Notes under the pieces: model-generated
What the model was told of the DNA's origin: nothing
Databases searched by the model: none
Seen by the model: the letters and a program-made list of their open reading frames with translations, nothing else
In this document: positions 1 through 10,254 of the stretch, piece after piece
How the letters are laid out: the number at the start of each line of letters is the position of its first letter
Numbering within the stretch: the first letter of the stretch is position 1
Program-made: the position numbers and the translations under genes
NCBI RefSeq assembly: GCF_000344685.1
Contig: NW_006920414.1
Span: 1,049,546 to 1,069,465, forward strand
From: Gloeophyllum trabeum ATCC 11539
Lineage: Eukaryota; Basidiomycota; Agaricomycetes; Gloeophyllales; Gloeophyllaceae
Direction of reading: 5' to 3'
Length of the DNA stretch: 19,920 nucleotides

Positions 1-91
1 CTATAGGGGTCTACAACAATATTTTCGTGAATTTATCGATTGTGTGTCTTGTCCTAGTCCGCATGGCGGTTTTACTCTTATTGCTTATGAT

Positions 92-238
92 GGGAATTGA
101 CTATTGTAGTGGCTTGTAGTCAGTGGCTGAGGTGCGGGCCGCGTCGGTTTGGATTCCTGGACTCTGATTGGCTCCTGCCTTCTATGACATAGGCTCTCTG
201 CAGGTTCACCCGATCTGCAGAGCCATTACATCATTGGT
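92..238. repeat. Dispersed repeat, copy A
   Basis: This stretch begins GGGAATTGAC and is clearly related to 13186-13336, 13981-14025 and 15935-16046. Shared landmarks, in order, are GGGAATTGAC, TTGTAGTCAGTGGCTGAGG, a CCG-rich piece, TGATTGGCTCCTGC, ATGACAT and ATCATTGG near the end. Inside it, 184-236 can fold: GGCTCTCTGCAG pairs with CTGCAGAGCC apart from a two-base bulge. There is no coding capacity. It is most simply a fragment of a non-autonomous mobile element, but its ends and target-site duplication could not be defined, so the element class is unknown. Confidence 0.7.
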
Positions 239-578
239 ATCTGGAATTGATTGCAGGCTGTAGAAGGGCCAGAAAAATTGTGAAAAATGCGGGAAATCCA
301 TAATATATTCAGAGCTCTATAGCAAATCAAGGAATATACAAGATGATCCTGAGAGGTCTAGTGAAATTCAAATAATACTTCAAGAAAGATAGGAATATTT
401 GTGTCAGCTCTATGATATACAGTGTAAAATAGGGAGTATCTTATGCCCAGCTCAGGACTAGGCTAGTGCATATTTCCGATACAGCATAGGGAAGTCCCCC
501 CTTAGCCCACTGTTGGAAGTGAACCCCACCCAGACGAGTAGCTGGGGCGCCGCAGCAGTGGTAAACCACGTGCGTGGA

Positions 579-600
579 CCTTGCTGAATATACAGCAAGG
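579..600. repeat. Perfect 8-bp inverted repeat, 6-nt loop
   Basis: CCTTGCTG at 579-586 is matched by its exact reverse complement CAGCAAGG at 593-600 around the loop AATATA. Just upstream, GTGG-TAAA-CCAC forms a smaller inverted repeat, followed by CACGTG. No poly-T run follows, so nothing points to a transcription terminator. Confidence 0.6.
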
Positions 601-1407
601 AACTTCGTGCCGTTGACTGCTCGTTGTGCTCGCAGTACTATAACCTAGTAGTTGTAATTTATCCTGTAGATAATGTACCAGGAGGAGCTACTGAGCTTTG
701 GGACTCCCCATTGACAGTAGGAGACAGTCTGAAAAGCTACAGTTCTCTCAGTGTGATTTTTGATCCCAGTAAGGCTTCTACTGGGCCACATTTAGTGCCT
801 CGACCCCCCCACTTTAAAGGAATTGTGTACATGAGATTCTATGCGCTCTTGCGCATTCAGTGCGTACGTTATAGGCAGTATAACCCTCGGTGTAGGGTAG
901 AGGAACCATTGAAGAGGTCGAGACTATATACGTGCCGAGGTCCGGCAGATGCCAACCATGTGCATCTGCCGTTTTGGGCGGAGAATCCTGCCTTTTTGAG
1001 CACGCGCGAGAGCCTGGGGGGACTTCTGCGACGCTGATACTAAACGGGTACAAGCCTCCATTAAAGACAGTTGCTCGTCTACTAAGTCTTTTTTAAGAGG
1101 CGCAGGATCAAGCCTACTCAGGACTCGTAACCAGCCATGCACAGCATTGGCCCACTCCCCCCAAGTAGATAAGTACAGATATTTGGTGTTAGCCGCTCAA
1201 TATGACCGTGGATCTGTAGTCTTCCCAATCAACTGAGTTTCTAGTCCTGTTGGCGCAGTGCGAAGTGTCCAATTCGTCAGATCTAGAGCAGTTCGATGAA
1301 ATCGACCAATCAAATGAACCGTCCGGGAGACAGGACCAAGGAATAGCTCTCAAAAGGCAAAGAGAGGTTCAGACCAGAAGTTCGGAATGAACTTTCTAGA
1401 AGGGGAT

Positions 1408-1429
1408 CCATATTCGAAGGCGAATATGG
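1408..1429. repeat. Perfect 9-bp inverted repeat, 4-nt loop
   Basis: CCATATTCG at 1408-1416 and CGAATATGG at 1421-1429 are exact reverse complements around AAGG. This is the strongest short hairpin in the first 2 kb. It lies in non-coding sequence and its function is unknown. Confidence 0.65.
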
Positions 1430-1497
1430 GTGTTCCGCATTTTCATTGGTAGGGGCGAAATATGGAAGGGCCTCACTATTATTGCCCATCGTATCTC

Positions 1498-1675
1498 TTG
1501 ACAGAACTTAAGCGAGCACTGTTCTATCCCCAACTGCTGGTTCAACTGCTAATGACGGTATGTGACAAATCATGCATCTTCATCTTATCAGGGTTAGGGG
1601 CTGTTGCACTGTTGCATCGCCTTCTATGTTGCAGTCACTTCTTTGTGGCTTGTCGTCCCGAATGCAGATACCGGA
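1498..1675 (+). pseudogene. Possible exon remnants resembling a DUF6534 C-terminal half
   Basis: An open piece at about 1498-1557 ends before a canonical GTATGT donor, and a TTAG acceptor at 1597 restores the frame, giving a joined hydrophobic reading that includes LLVQLLMTGLLHCCIAFY and then LWLVVPNADTG. The pattern of a hydrophobic helix, a Thr-Gly-Leu-Leu turn and a following helix ending in Val-Pro resembles helix 6 of the DUF6534 gene just downstream (2010-3786). I found no matching upstream exons encoding helices 1-5 and no convincing final exon, so this is at best a gene fragment from a tandem duplication, or a chance reading. Confidence 0.22.
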
Positions 1676-2009
1676 TGAGCTGTCAACTCTTGGTATAACC
1701 ACCTTCTCTTCTTTCCATAAGACTCGGTATCAGGGATTTATGCAACACCAGGCTGCTTCACTGACTATAGCCATGGATGGTTCACGATTGGGTACTCTTT
1801 CAGCGGAACATTCGGATTGATTGTGGATGGTTGGTCTGCAGATGGACTGAATGGAAGTGTTCCATAGACTTTGATATATGCAGCATGTGAGTGTTCATCA
1901 AGTGCGGCGAGCAATCTGATCTCTATAATCGTACCGTGGTCATGTATAGATTCCCTAGGCTTGCTATCGAATGCGCGCCGGCTTCACTGACAGGCTGTTT
2001 TGTCTCAAG

Positions 2010-3786
2010 ATGACCACATTAAACTTCGATCTTACCCTCGGGCCCTTCTTCTGGGGCACCGTAATAGTGTTCATGTAAGTACCCGTGTTCGGCGAATCAT
2101 AGTATACCTCACACTGCAGAACGAAGGCTATATGGTGTCACCACTGCTCAGACAGCCTTCTTTTTCCGAAGTAAGCTTGGAGACAAAGGGACATTTAAAG
2201 CCCTGGTGCGCACTCCCTTTTTCATACCTCAACTACAGTAGTGTGAGCACTCGACCAGATTCTCTTTCTCTGGTACGTGGGTAGGTATTGCCTCCACTTC
2301 CCTGACTGCATGTTGGCCAAGGACAATCGACACATTTCATTTCATCGCTGTAACCATCGTTGTCTACCATTATTTGGTGGGAGAGGCTAAGAATGTGCTT
2401 GGCCTTCTCTCTATATATTGGTAGGAAGTACTCACCATTTCCTCCATACAAAGTTTGACTTGTATAGGGGTCTTGTTGTACGTCCTTCTGAACAGTGTCA
2501 GTATTGGAGTGCACTACAGATATACATTCCGTTAGGCTTCAATTGTCGCCACAGTGGGTGTCCCGCTTCCAAATGTCTTCTCTAGGATTCGCTTTACTCT
2601 TTCTATAGGTCACTAGTGACCTCATCGTGCGCTCGTCAGTCTCCCAAAACTCTTCTACACGCTATGCATCCTCAAAAGGACATTGTCTTTACAGGATCTA
2701 CGCTCAGAGGATATGGCTTCGTATGTGGCTCACTGGCTTTCCGAGGACTCATTTCGTTTACAGTTTGATTACGCAGTCAGCGGACGCAGCTGGCCATTGC
2801 TAGCGGCTGTCGTGAGTAGACTCCTCTACCGAACTTCTCTTGTCCATTGTTTAGACGCGTCTCGTCAGGTAGCGGTTTCTCTCCTGGCTGACGGTCAGTA
2901 ACTATCGGCATCTTGACCTCAGAAACCCTGTCGATGCTGATGAGTATTCGTTGGATAGCGACTGGAATAGGTAGGCGGCGTTGTTCCGTGCTGTAAAGAG
3001 TTATTACTGAAGGGTATTGAGCATACGGCGTTGAACTGTCGGCTACCTTCTGTTCTACAACATCATGCACTGCTTGCTCATGACTCAACCTATCCATAGA
3101 GCGAAACTGAAGCTGTTTGAAAGCTTGCCGTCCTTGTCGGTAAGTCAACTACGATTGACCATGGCTGCAGCGTAATTTACAACTCGATCTTAGTGGTTAA
3201 TGTACACCAGCCTCGGCGCCGCTGTCATGGCGGACACTGCCATAGCCGGTAGTCTCTGTGTGCTCCTGTGGAAGCGTCGGACATCTTTCAGCAGGTCAGT
3301 CGTTATAGATTCTTCGTTACTTTTCGCTGGATCGGCCAATTTCATGATACCATACAGGACAAACTCCCTTGTATCTAGCTTGATGGTTTACAGTATCCAA
3401 ACTGGGTTATTTACATGGTAGGTCGCAACGTCGTTATCGCAATACTGAGGTCACGCAGCTCACTTGCACGATGCTAGCATCTGCTCCATTGCATGCATTA
3501 TGACGGTGCGCATTGCAGTTGCCCCCGGAGAGAATGTCTGAGTGCGCACGATCTTACATCTCATTATGCTAGTAGTATGCGCTCTTGCCCTCAACCCTAA
3601 TATTCATGGGGATCTACTCGTGGTTGAGCAAACGTACTTCCTCTCTATCCGGCCAGTCCGTAGCTTATCAACTGACCGTCGCTTATGATAGTCTACGTGA
3701 ACGCCTTACTTGCATACCTCAATGCTCGTATGAGACTCAGGAACGATAGGTGTGGTCCCCAGTCGGTACATTCTTCAAGGATCTAG
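2010..3786 (+). CDS. DUF6534-family seven-helix membrane protein, about 17 exons
   Basis: Best model: join(2010-2074, 2127-2205, 2259-2272, 2322-2420, 2469-2496, 2609-2634, 2695-2720, 2777-2811, 2869-2893, 2959-2970, 3022-3037, 3100-3139, 3194-3294, 3358-3417, 3478-3535, 3576-3633, 3692-3786), 278 residues. The start is CAAGATG. The pieces read in the order expected of the family: MTTLNFDLTLGPFFWG, LYGVTTAQ, FKALILFLWTIDTFH, VYHYLV, SIYAQRIWLLSGRSW, WLMYTSLGAAVMADTAIAGS, SLVSSLMVYSIQTGL, IFMGIYSWLSK, LYVNALLAYLNAR. Seven hydrophobic segments are visible, and the DUF6534 region proper is about residues 160-253. These proteins are common, often clustered, plasma-membrane-type proteins of mushrooms with no proven function. 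The ends and the exons from 3194 onward are secure. The join near 2421-2469 and the exons at 2959-3037 are uncertain: exon 5 needs one G fewer than is present, and two acceptors are AAG or GAG. The product is slightly shorter than usual (about 300-350). Confidence 0.82.
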
Positions 3787-4238
3787 GGTCGGCCGGGATG
3801 TAGGAAGGAGCGTCGAGTACGCGGAGCCGTACGGAGTGTGTTCTCCAGCTGCGTACGTCGCAGGCAGTCCTTGGTTCGATTTTTGCTACCATACGTCCTT
3901 CTCATCTCGGCGACGGAATTTGTGAGTTCTTGAATCCCATGTTTTACCGCGGTTGTATGCCCTTTCTCTGTGATGAGCCTGTACGAGCAGTTAGACGCGT
4001 CATGCGAACTCCCTTTGGTACTAGTATTGTACTTGGGACGACTCACACCCTCTATCATCAAGACGGAGAGAAGCGAGAGTCTTGCATTTGGCGTCGAGCC
4101 CATACTGAGAGCAGCATGATTCATAGCGATTCAGATGCATTATAATGTCTGATTACAATGCAAGGAAATTAGCCGTCCCCAAGAAGAGATATGTGCGACT
4201 CGTACAATACAATTAAATAATTTATGCGTAATGCTAGT
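3787..4238. other. Intergenic, unassigned open frames on both strands
   Basis: This interval lies between the convergent 3' ends of the DUF6534 gene and the sulfite reductase gene. A minus-strand frame is open over 3783-4124 and a plus-strand frame over 3930-4145. Neither shows a known domain, a transmembrane segment or splice structure I trust. It presumably holds both 3' UTRs; the TA-rich stretch near 4200-4230 would suit polyadenylation of either gene. Confidence 0.4.
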
Positions 4239-7200
4239 CTATGCCGAGACCTCTCTGTGCTCACCCTCTCCACCCATACGATCATACCACTCCTTACCAG
4301 ATGTCGTAGGAGCAATGTAGCCGGCCCGAATAACGAAGTCGCCGAAACGCTCCCCTTCTAACCGTTCAAGCGCATAGTGCTTGATCATGGGTTTTAGTAT
4401 CGCGAGAATTTCTGGCTCAGTTACAGATTCTGTGTCCAATATAAGCTCCGCGATATGCGTGAGGAAGTAGAGTAGAACGTACCTCGATAAATTTTATTGA
4501 GCCTCTGACCATAATAGCCGCCGCCCAGTAGCATGAGATATGTGCCTGGAGCTTTGCCTACGAACGCAATCTCTGTATGGAAGTCAGTAGATGGACAAAT
4601 CGCCACCAAAGAAGAATCACGTACCAGCGAGGTAAGGACGGGCGCAACCGTTTGGACATCCAGTCATCCGCATGACTATTGAATCGTTACGAAGACCATT
4701 CTCCTCGCAGATCTTCTCGACTTTATCGATGAGAACAGGGAGATACCGCTCCGACTCGGCCATGGCAAGACCACAGGTGGGGAAAGCGACGCAAGCAGAA
4801 GAGGAAAGTCTCAAGCCAGTCTGTGATAGATTATCCATCTTGTATTGTGCGAGCAACTCCTTGATCTTTGCAAGCTCGCTGGACGGAATATCGGAGATGA
4901 CCACATGTTGGTTGGCAGTGAGACGGAAGGTGCCCTTGTGGATCTTGGCGATCTCCCGCAGACCAGTCTTGAAGTCGCGGCCGGGCTCGTCCTGGATACG
5001 ACCATTCTCAATGAACATGGTGAAGTGATGTTTGCCATCCTCGCCAGTCGCCCAGCCAAAGTCATCGATGTTGCGGTCAAACGAGTAGGGACGAGCAGGT
5101 TCCAGCTTCCAGCCCAACAGCTTCTCGACCTCTGACTTGAAGGTTTCGAGACCCATGCGGTCGATAGTGTACTTGAGCCTTGCGTTCTTACGATCAGCAC
5201 GATTGCCGTTATCCCTCTGGACAAGCATGATCTTCTCGGCCACAGCTTTGCCCTGCTCAACGGTGCAGAAGCCCAGGACATCTGCCGTACGAGGGTACGT
5301 CTTCTTGTTACCGTGCGTCACGCCCATTCCGCCTCCCGCCGTAACATTGAAGCCGACGAGGTGGCCCTTTTCCACAATAGCGATGAAGCCTACGTCGTTG
5401 GCGAATATGTCCACATCGTTGGTGGGAGGAACGGCAACAGCGACTTTAAACTGGTCACAGCAACGTCAGCCTGATGCAAGGGCACAAACACGATGTATAC
5501 GAACCTTGCGAGGAAGATAGAACTCTCCGTAAAGGGGTTCGACATCCTTGAGTGAATCGCCAGCGACGAGCTTCTTGTCCAGCCAAATCTCATGATACGC
5601 CGTCGTGCGAGGAAGAAGATGCTCGCTGACACCCTTTGCAAACTCATAGATCTCCGCGTGTAGCTTAGACAGCGAGGGAATTGCAGAACACAAGACGTTC
5701 CTGAACGACCTTTAGCTCCGACGTGCACGGGTCATTTCACACATACTCACCTGTTCACGTCACCACAGGCAGCGAGCGTATCCAGAAGCGACCTATTGAT
5801 ATCCTGGATCGCAGGCTTCAAATGGCGCTTGATGACCCCATGGAACTGGAACGTCTGCCTCGTCGTAATCTTGAACGTCCCATTCCCGTGCTCGTCCGCG
5901 ATCTGGTCCATCCTGAGCCACTGGTCGGGCCTGCACACTCCACCCGGCATCCGCACACGTATCATGAACTGGTACGCAGGCTCGACGCCCTGCGCCTGCC
6001 GCTCGTCGCGGATATCGCGGTCGTCCTGCTGGTATATCCCGTGGAACTTGGTCAACTGCGTGTCGGCGGGTGACAGTGCGCCGGTCGTGTTGTCCTCGAG
6101 CCCTTCAGCGATGGTACCGCGCAGATAGTTGGATGCGACCTTGATGTGTTCGTTTGTGATGGGCTCTGGCTCGGCCTCTGACACTTCGACTGCGTCGACG
6201 CCCAATGCTTTCCACAGCAGGGGTTCCCAGACCTTGTACCCTGTTTCAGGGCCGTCCGCATCCTGATCGTCGCCCAACCCGAGCTGCACAACTCGCTCTG
6301 CACCGAGCTGCTCCAGCCGCGCATCCAAATCCTTGCCAGCCTTGTTGTAGTAGTGGGCGTCCTCAGGCCTCGGCCAGTAATGGCTGTCGCCCATGCCAAA
6401 GACGGAGAACTTTAGTCCCCGGAGAGGCTTCTCTGCCCTGGTAGCAGCAGCGTGCACGGCTTTCGCAAACGTCCGCCCATTCTGCGGGAACTCTCCCTGG
6501 CCAGCGACAGAAGTGACGAACGCAACGACACCCTCCTCCTTCGCAAGGTCCTCCAGGGTCACCGAATCCATCGTCTTCACATCCACCGACAATCCCCGCG
6601 CCTTCCCTCTGCCCGCAAGCCTCTTCGCGACCTTCTCCGCCTTGCCCCCATCCGACGCATAAAGCACCAACAGCGGCGGCGCATCAATGCTCCCCAACAA
6701 ATCCTCATACGCCTTCTGCGCCTTTCTCCGCCGCGCCTCTTTCACACTCTCGCCCAGACTTCCGACCAGCTCGCTCGCCAGCTCCGGGCGGCTGCGCACC
6801 AACTGCGAAATATGGTTCTGGCGATCCAAAAACGCCTGCAGGTCATTCTTCACCGCGTCCGAATCCAGCTTGAACACCTCCTCGCCCTCCTTGCTCGGGT
6901 CCCAGCGGTACAGGGGCCAGTACCCCGCGTCCACCGCCATCTTCGTTTCCTTTAGCACCTCCAGCGCGGGCGCGTCCTCGCGCGCATACGGCAGGTACGC
7001 CAGCACCACACTCGGTCCCTTGAACCTATCCGCCTCGACGAGCGCCTGCAGCACCTGCGCGTACGAGCTATACACCGCCACGCTCGCGACATACACATCG
7101 CCATGGTTCATCGCGTACAGCCCCACATCCTGCTTGCGCCGCGCGGGGTCCGCGCGCGCGCGCGCGCTGTACGGCGTGCTGTCGACGACGAGCACGTTCA

Positions 7201-8794
7201 CGTCGAGCCCGGACGCGATCGCGTGGTGCAGCCCCGACGCGCCGAGGTCGTACGCCCACGCGTCGGAGCCGATGATCCAGCGCGAGCGCGCGGGGAGGTG
7301 GTGCCTCAGCATGAGGATGCGCGCCACGGCGGGGTCCTCGACGTTCGCGTCCTCCAACGCGGGCACGATCTCCGCGCCGAGGGCGCGGCTCTTGACCGGG
7401 TCGTCGCGCGCGAGCAGCCAGCGGGTGAGCAGCGCGTGCAGCTCCGCGGTGACGTCCCCGTGGTCGAGCAGCGCCTGCACGGCGCGGACGAGCGCCGCGC
7501 GCTCCTCGAGCTCGCCGCGCACGCGGCCGAGCGCGAACTCGGGCGTCGTCGCCGCGCTGCCCTGCGCCGCGACGAGGAACGGGGAGTTCTCGATCTCGAG
7601 GCGGCCGTCGAAGAGCCGCGCGAGGATTTTCGTGTAGGACTGCTCGTGCTTCGGGACGTGCGGGACCTCGGGCAGTGCGGGCGTTTGCGAGTCGTCCTCG
7701 AACGAGCCCAGATGGAGGGGAGATACGCCCGAGGAGGCTTGCTGCACTAACTTGAGGACGTCCACTGACTTGATGGTGTCGGGAAGACCGAGCACAGACG
7801 GGTGCACGGTTGGCTTGGTCTCTGCGTCTGCGCTTTGCACGGCGCTCGCGACTTCGAGGAAGAACGGCGTGAACTTGACGGGCCATTTCTGCACCTGCTC
7901 GAGCACGATCACGCGGGTCGCGGACGGTGGGATAGCGCGCAGAATTTTGGCAGGAGGGAGAGGGCTAAAGAGCGAGACGGCAAGTACGGAGACGCCTTCC
8001 AGCGGATCGGAGAACGCTGGCGGGCGTCCAAAGGTAAGGAGGATAGTGTGGGGGGATGTAGCCGAGGAGCTGTGCGGGGCGATGGGGCGTACCGGGCGGC
8101 GGGTGAGTGCGACTGTGGACCATGTCGCTGCCTCGTAGGCTTTGTAGAGCTCGTTCGTGATGGAATCAGACGACTCGAGCACGTCGTCCGAGTGTCCGTT
8201 TGCACCGTTCAGACCGTGTCCATTCACTCCGTTCGGGTGCCCGTTGATAAGGGATCTGGGGGGTGAGCGAGGCACTTCTTGGAGTAGGAAGGGCTGGACC
8301 TTTCCTTCCTCTACTTCCTGTACACTGTCCGTACTCTCTCCGACGTGGAATATATGCAGCACGGCCTTTTTCTCCGTGCGGGCGAGCCGGGATGCGAGGA
8401 GGGCATTGTCATGAGCCTGCTGTGCCGTGGACGAATGGAGCACAAACGGTATGCTCGGGCGGAGGATGAGGACGTCGGATAGATCGTCCCGGACAGCCAG
8501 ATGCAGGACAAGTGGGAGAGATGATAGCTCGGTTATGTGGGGTACGAGGCGCGTCACGAGCTGGGAGTCGGCGAGGGCGAGGCAGGAAAGCACGCTGCCG
8601 GCGCGGTTGCGGAGGAGGGTCGAGCCCGGATCGCCGCCATGGGGGACGGGCAGGACAGTCGGGCGGTGTCTGCTCGCGCTGAGGCTGTCGGGAAACGGAG
8701 AGACGGCGGGGAAGGGCGGGAGGGAGATGACGAGGACGTCGGAGGCGAGGTAGGCGACCCTGGCCACGGACGAGGAGGACGGCGTGGGCGACAT
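4239..8794 (-). CDS. MET5: Sulfite reductase (NADPH) hemoprotein beta subunit
   Basis: Model: complement(join(4239-4429, 4483-4572, 4625-5450, 5505-5700, 5751-8794)), 1448 residues, close to yeast Met5 (about 1440). It reduces sulfite to sulfide in the cytosol for Cys/Met synthesis, with electrons from the separate flavoprotein alpha subunit; no FAD/NADPH domain is expected or seen. Domains: a pyruvate:ferredoxin-oxidoreductase-like region, about 506-640 ([29 protein letters not shown]); flavodoxin-like, about 707-865 ([19 protein letters not shown]); then the siroheme/4Fe-4S module from about 915 to the end. Cluster cysteines are Cys1300/Cys1306 (CVAFPTC) and Cys1345/Cys1349 ([10 protein letters not shown]). 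The C-terminus [10 protein letters not shown] is typical. All four introns are 50-54 nt, GT-AG, and keep frame. The first in-frame ATG is at 8794; the frame extends upstream only with non-ATG codons. Exon 1 is very GC-rich at third positions. Confidence 0.96.
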
Positions 8795-9051
8795 TGGTGG
8801 ACGGGAGGAAGGAATGGGCACGGCGGGATTGGCGGATAGCACATTTCTAATGTTTGCAGCATTTTCGTGAGCTCAGGAGCACCTCATCGCTTTGGCTCTG
8901 TTATCTCCCGCCAAAAAGGGCAACCCGGTGATTGCCGTCGGAGTGTGAACCTTATCGTTCCCTATACAGTCCACCCATCCGCCAGTCCACACCGACACCC
9001 TCGCACACCGACGCCCGACGCCCTCGCACGACACCGGCACCTCCTTCCACA
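8795..9051. promoter_or_regulatory. Divergent promoter between sulfite reductase and eL30 genes
   Basis: The two start codons are only 257 bp apart and point away from each other, so both promoters and both 5' leaders must fit here. The eL30 side ends in a C-rich leader just before ATG 9052, with CCTATACAG about 90 bp upstream as a possible TATA element. The sulfite reductase side carries two upstream ATGs on the minus strand (8862 and 8844), both out of frame with the main start. A GATA-type core (minus-strand AGATAA near 8911-8916) is present. No CACGTG sulfur-control box was found. Confidence 0.6.
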
Positions 9052-9605
9052 ATGGCCCCGAAAAAGTCCAAGTCTACCAAATCCACAGAGTCCATCTCCG
9101 CCAAGCTCGCCCTCGTCGTCAAGTCGGGCAAGTACAGCTTGGGCTACAAGTCCGCCCTCAAGCAGATGCGCAGCGGCAAGGGTGAGTCCGCCCACTCTCC
9201 TCACTCAATCTCAAAATGGGGCCGGAGCGTGATGCTGAGAAGGCCCCTCCGCTAACCTCTCGTCTTCCTCCCACCCTTATGTTCCTATCGCTTGCTGCCT
9301 GCTTGCTTCTTGTCCTCGCTCGCGCGTGCCCGACCAGCTAAACTCGTCCTGATCGCCGGAAACTGCCCGCCCCTGCGCAAGTCCGAGCTCGAGTACTACG
9401 CCATGCTCTCAAAGACAACCGTCCACCACTTCTCCGGCACCAACGTCGCCCTGGGTACTGCTGCTGGCAAGCTCTTCCGTGTCGGGCAAGTCACTCCATT
9501 CACTATCTCCTGTACCTCTTGTTAATCTGCTTGTTGGGTAGTGTCATGACCATCTCCGACCAGGGTGACAGTGACCTGCTCAACGTCGCTGAGAGCTTGG
9601 CTTAA
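9052..9605 (+). CDS. RPL30: 60S ribosomal protein eL30
   Basis: Model: join(9052-9181, 9338-9485, 9542-9605), 113 residues, the usual length for the family. eL30 is a small L7Ae-fold RNA-binding protein of the large cytosolic subunit. Recognisable stretches are [40 protein letters not shown] and [12 protein letters not shown], ending in SDQGDSDLL. Intron 1 (9182-9337, 156 nt) starts GTGAGT and ends CCAG. Intron 2 (9486-9541, 56 nt) must begin GCAAGT and end TAG: joining GG to T gives the conserved Gly-Val before MTISD, and neither nearby GT gives an open, homologous reading. The start context CCACAATGGC is good. Yeast eL30 is known to autoregulate splicing of its own transcript; nothing here proves or excludes that. 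Confidence 0.97.
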
Positions 9606-10254
9606 GAGGGAGCATCTATCATTTCCTCGGTTGTCGGATGTTGTAGCGTTATGTCACGTTGTAATCCATGCTATGCCCAGGTATCGTTATGAGTTACTAC
9701 CGACCCCTGTGTGATTGTTCTCCCCGTCCATGACCGCCCCCGGCTACATGACCTTCACTGTGGCCATAGACATTAGCTCTTCCGCTTTTGTCTGTAGTCT
9801 TCTTTACACATCTCATGTGTACTGCCATTGCCCACCCAAGTCTCTGTTGCTGGTGGTCCCTTTCCCGAGGGCAGTTTATGACTTCTGTTCAGAGTGTATG
9901 TATCTTGCTTTGTGTACCTACTTGTATGAAGGCCCGAATTTAATGTGTGCAAGCTGTTCTATCTTTCGCGAGGTGTCTCCTGTGATTGGGTTGCCACAGC
10001 ACCCCAAAATGGTCACACAATGCACCACTGTCAGAGGTCCCCTTCCATTCTATTTATAGCCCCGACAGAGGAGGGTGCCAGAGGTCACTCCAAAGCTCGT
10101 GAAGGTCGAGGCATTGTTCCTGTAGCCTTTCCCGGCCTCTGCACCGTCCCGGCCCCTCACCCACCAGCTCTTCAATTGCTTTGCTTTCCACCTTGCTGTC
10201 CCACTGCTCTTTGCTTTTCTTATATTATTCTCTCTCGTCTTCCACGCTCATGTC
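9606..10254. other. eL30 3' region and upstream region of the zinc-finger gene
   Basis: There is no gene in this stretch. It holds the 3' UTR of eL30 and the promoter of the zinc-finger gene. TATTTATAG at 10051-10059 is a plausible TATA element about 200 bp before ATG 10255, and from about 10160 to 10250 the plus strand is strongly pyrimidine-rich (CTTTGC, TTTTCTT, CTCTCTCGTCTTCC), as is common before fungal transcription starts. Plus-strand open frames here lack domains. Confidence 0.5.

Larger units (their letters stand above)
239..1497. other. Non-coding or unassigned AT-rich flank
   Basis: Only short open frames occur here (137 codons or fewer), and none shows a recognisable domain or a consistent set of splice sites. 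The stretch holds two perfect hairpins, listed separately (579-600 and 1408-1429), and a CACGTG box at 567-572. I see no RNA gene. It may be decayed repeat DNA. Confidence 0.5.

Noticed and set aside
624..1037. 137-codon plus-strand frame
   Set aside because: It opens from a non-ATG codon, has no domain and lies in repeat-like flank; no splice structure supports it.
2777..3148. 123-codon minus-strand frame
   Set aside because: It lies antisense to several exons and introns of the DUF6534 gene and has no recognisable domain.
3783..4124. 113-codon minus-strand frame
   Set aside because: It has no domain, hydrophobic segment or convincing splice structure, and a plus-strand frame overlaps it. 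Left unassigned.
6687..7637. 316-codon plus-strand open frame
   Set aside because: It lies fully antisense to exon 1 of the sulfite reductase gene. GC-rich codons create long antisense open frames; the translation is low-complexity Ser/Ala/Arg with no domain.
7068..7886. 272-codon minus-strand frame overlapping sulfite reductase
   Set aside because: Same strand, wrong frame; an Arg/Ala-rich shadow of the GC-rich coding exon.
8795..8842. Upstream extension of the sulfite reductase start
   Set aside because: The frame is open upstream of ATG 8794 but offers only GTG-type codons, which are not expected as starts in a fungal nuclear gene.
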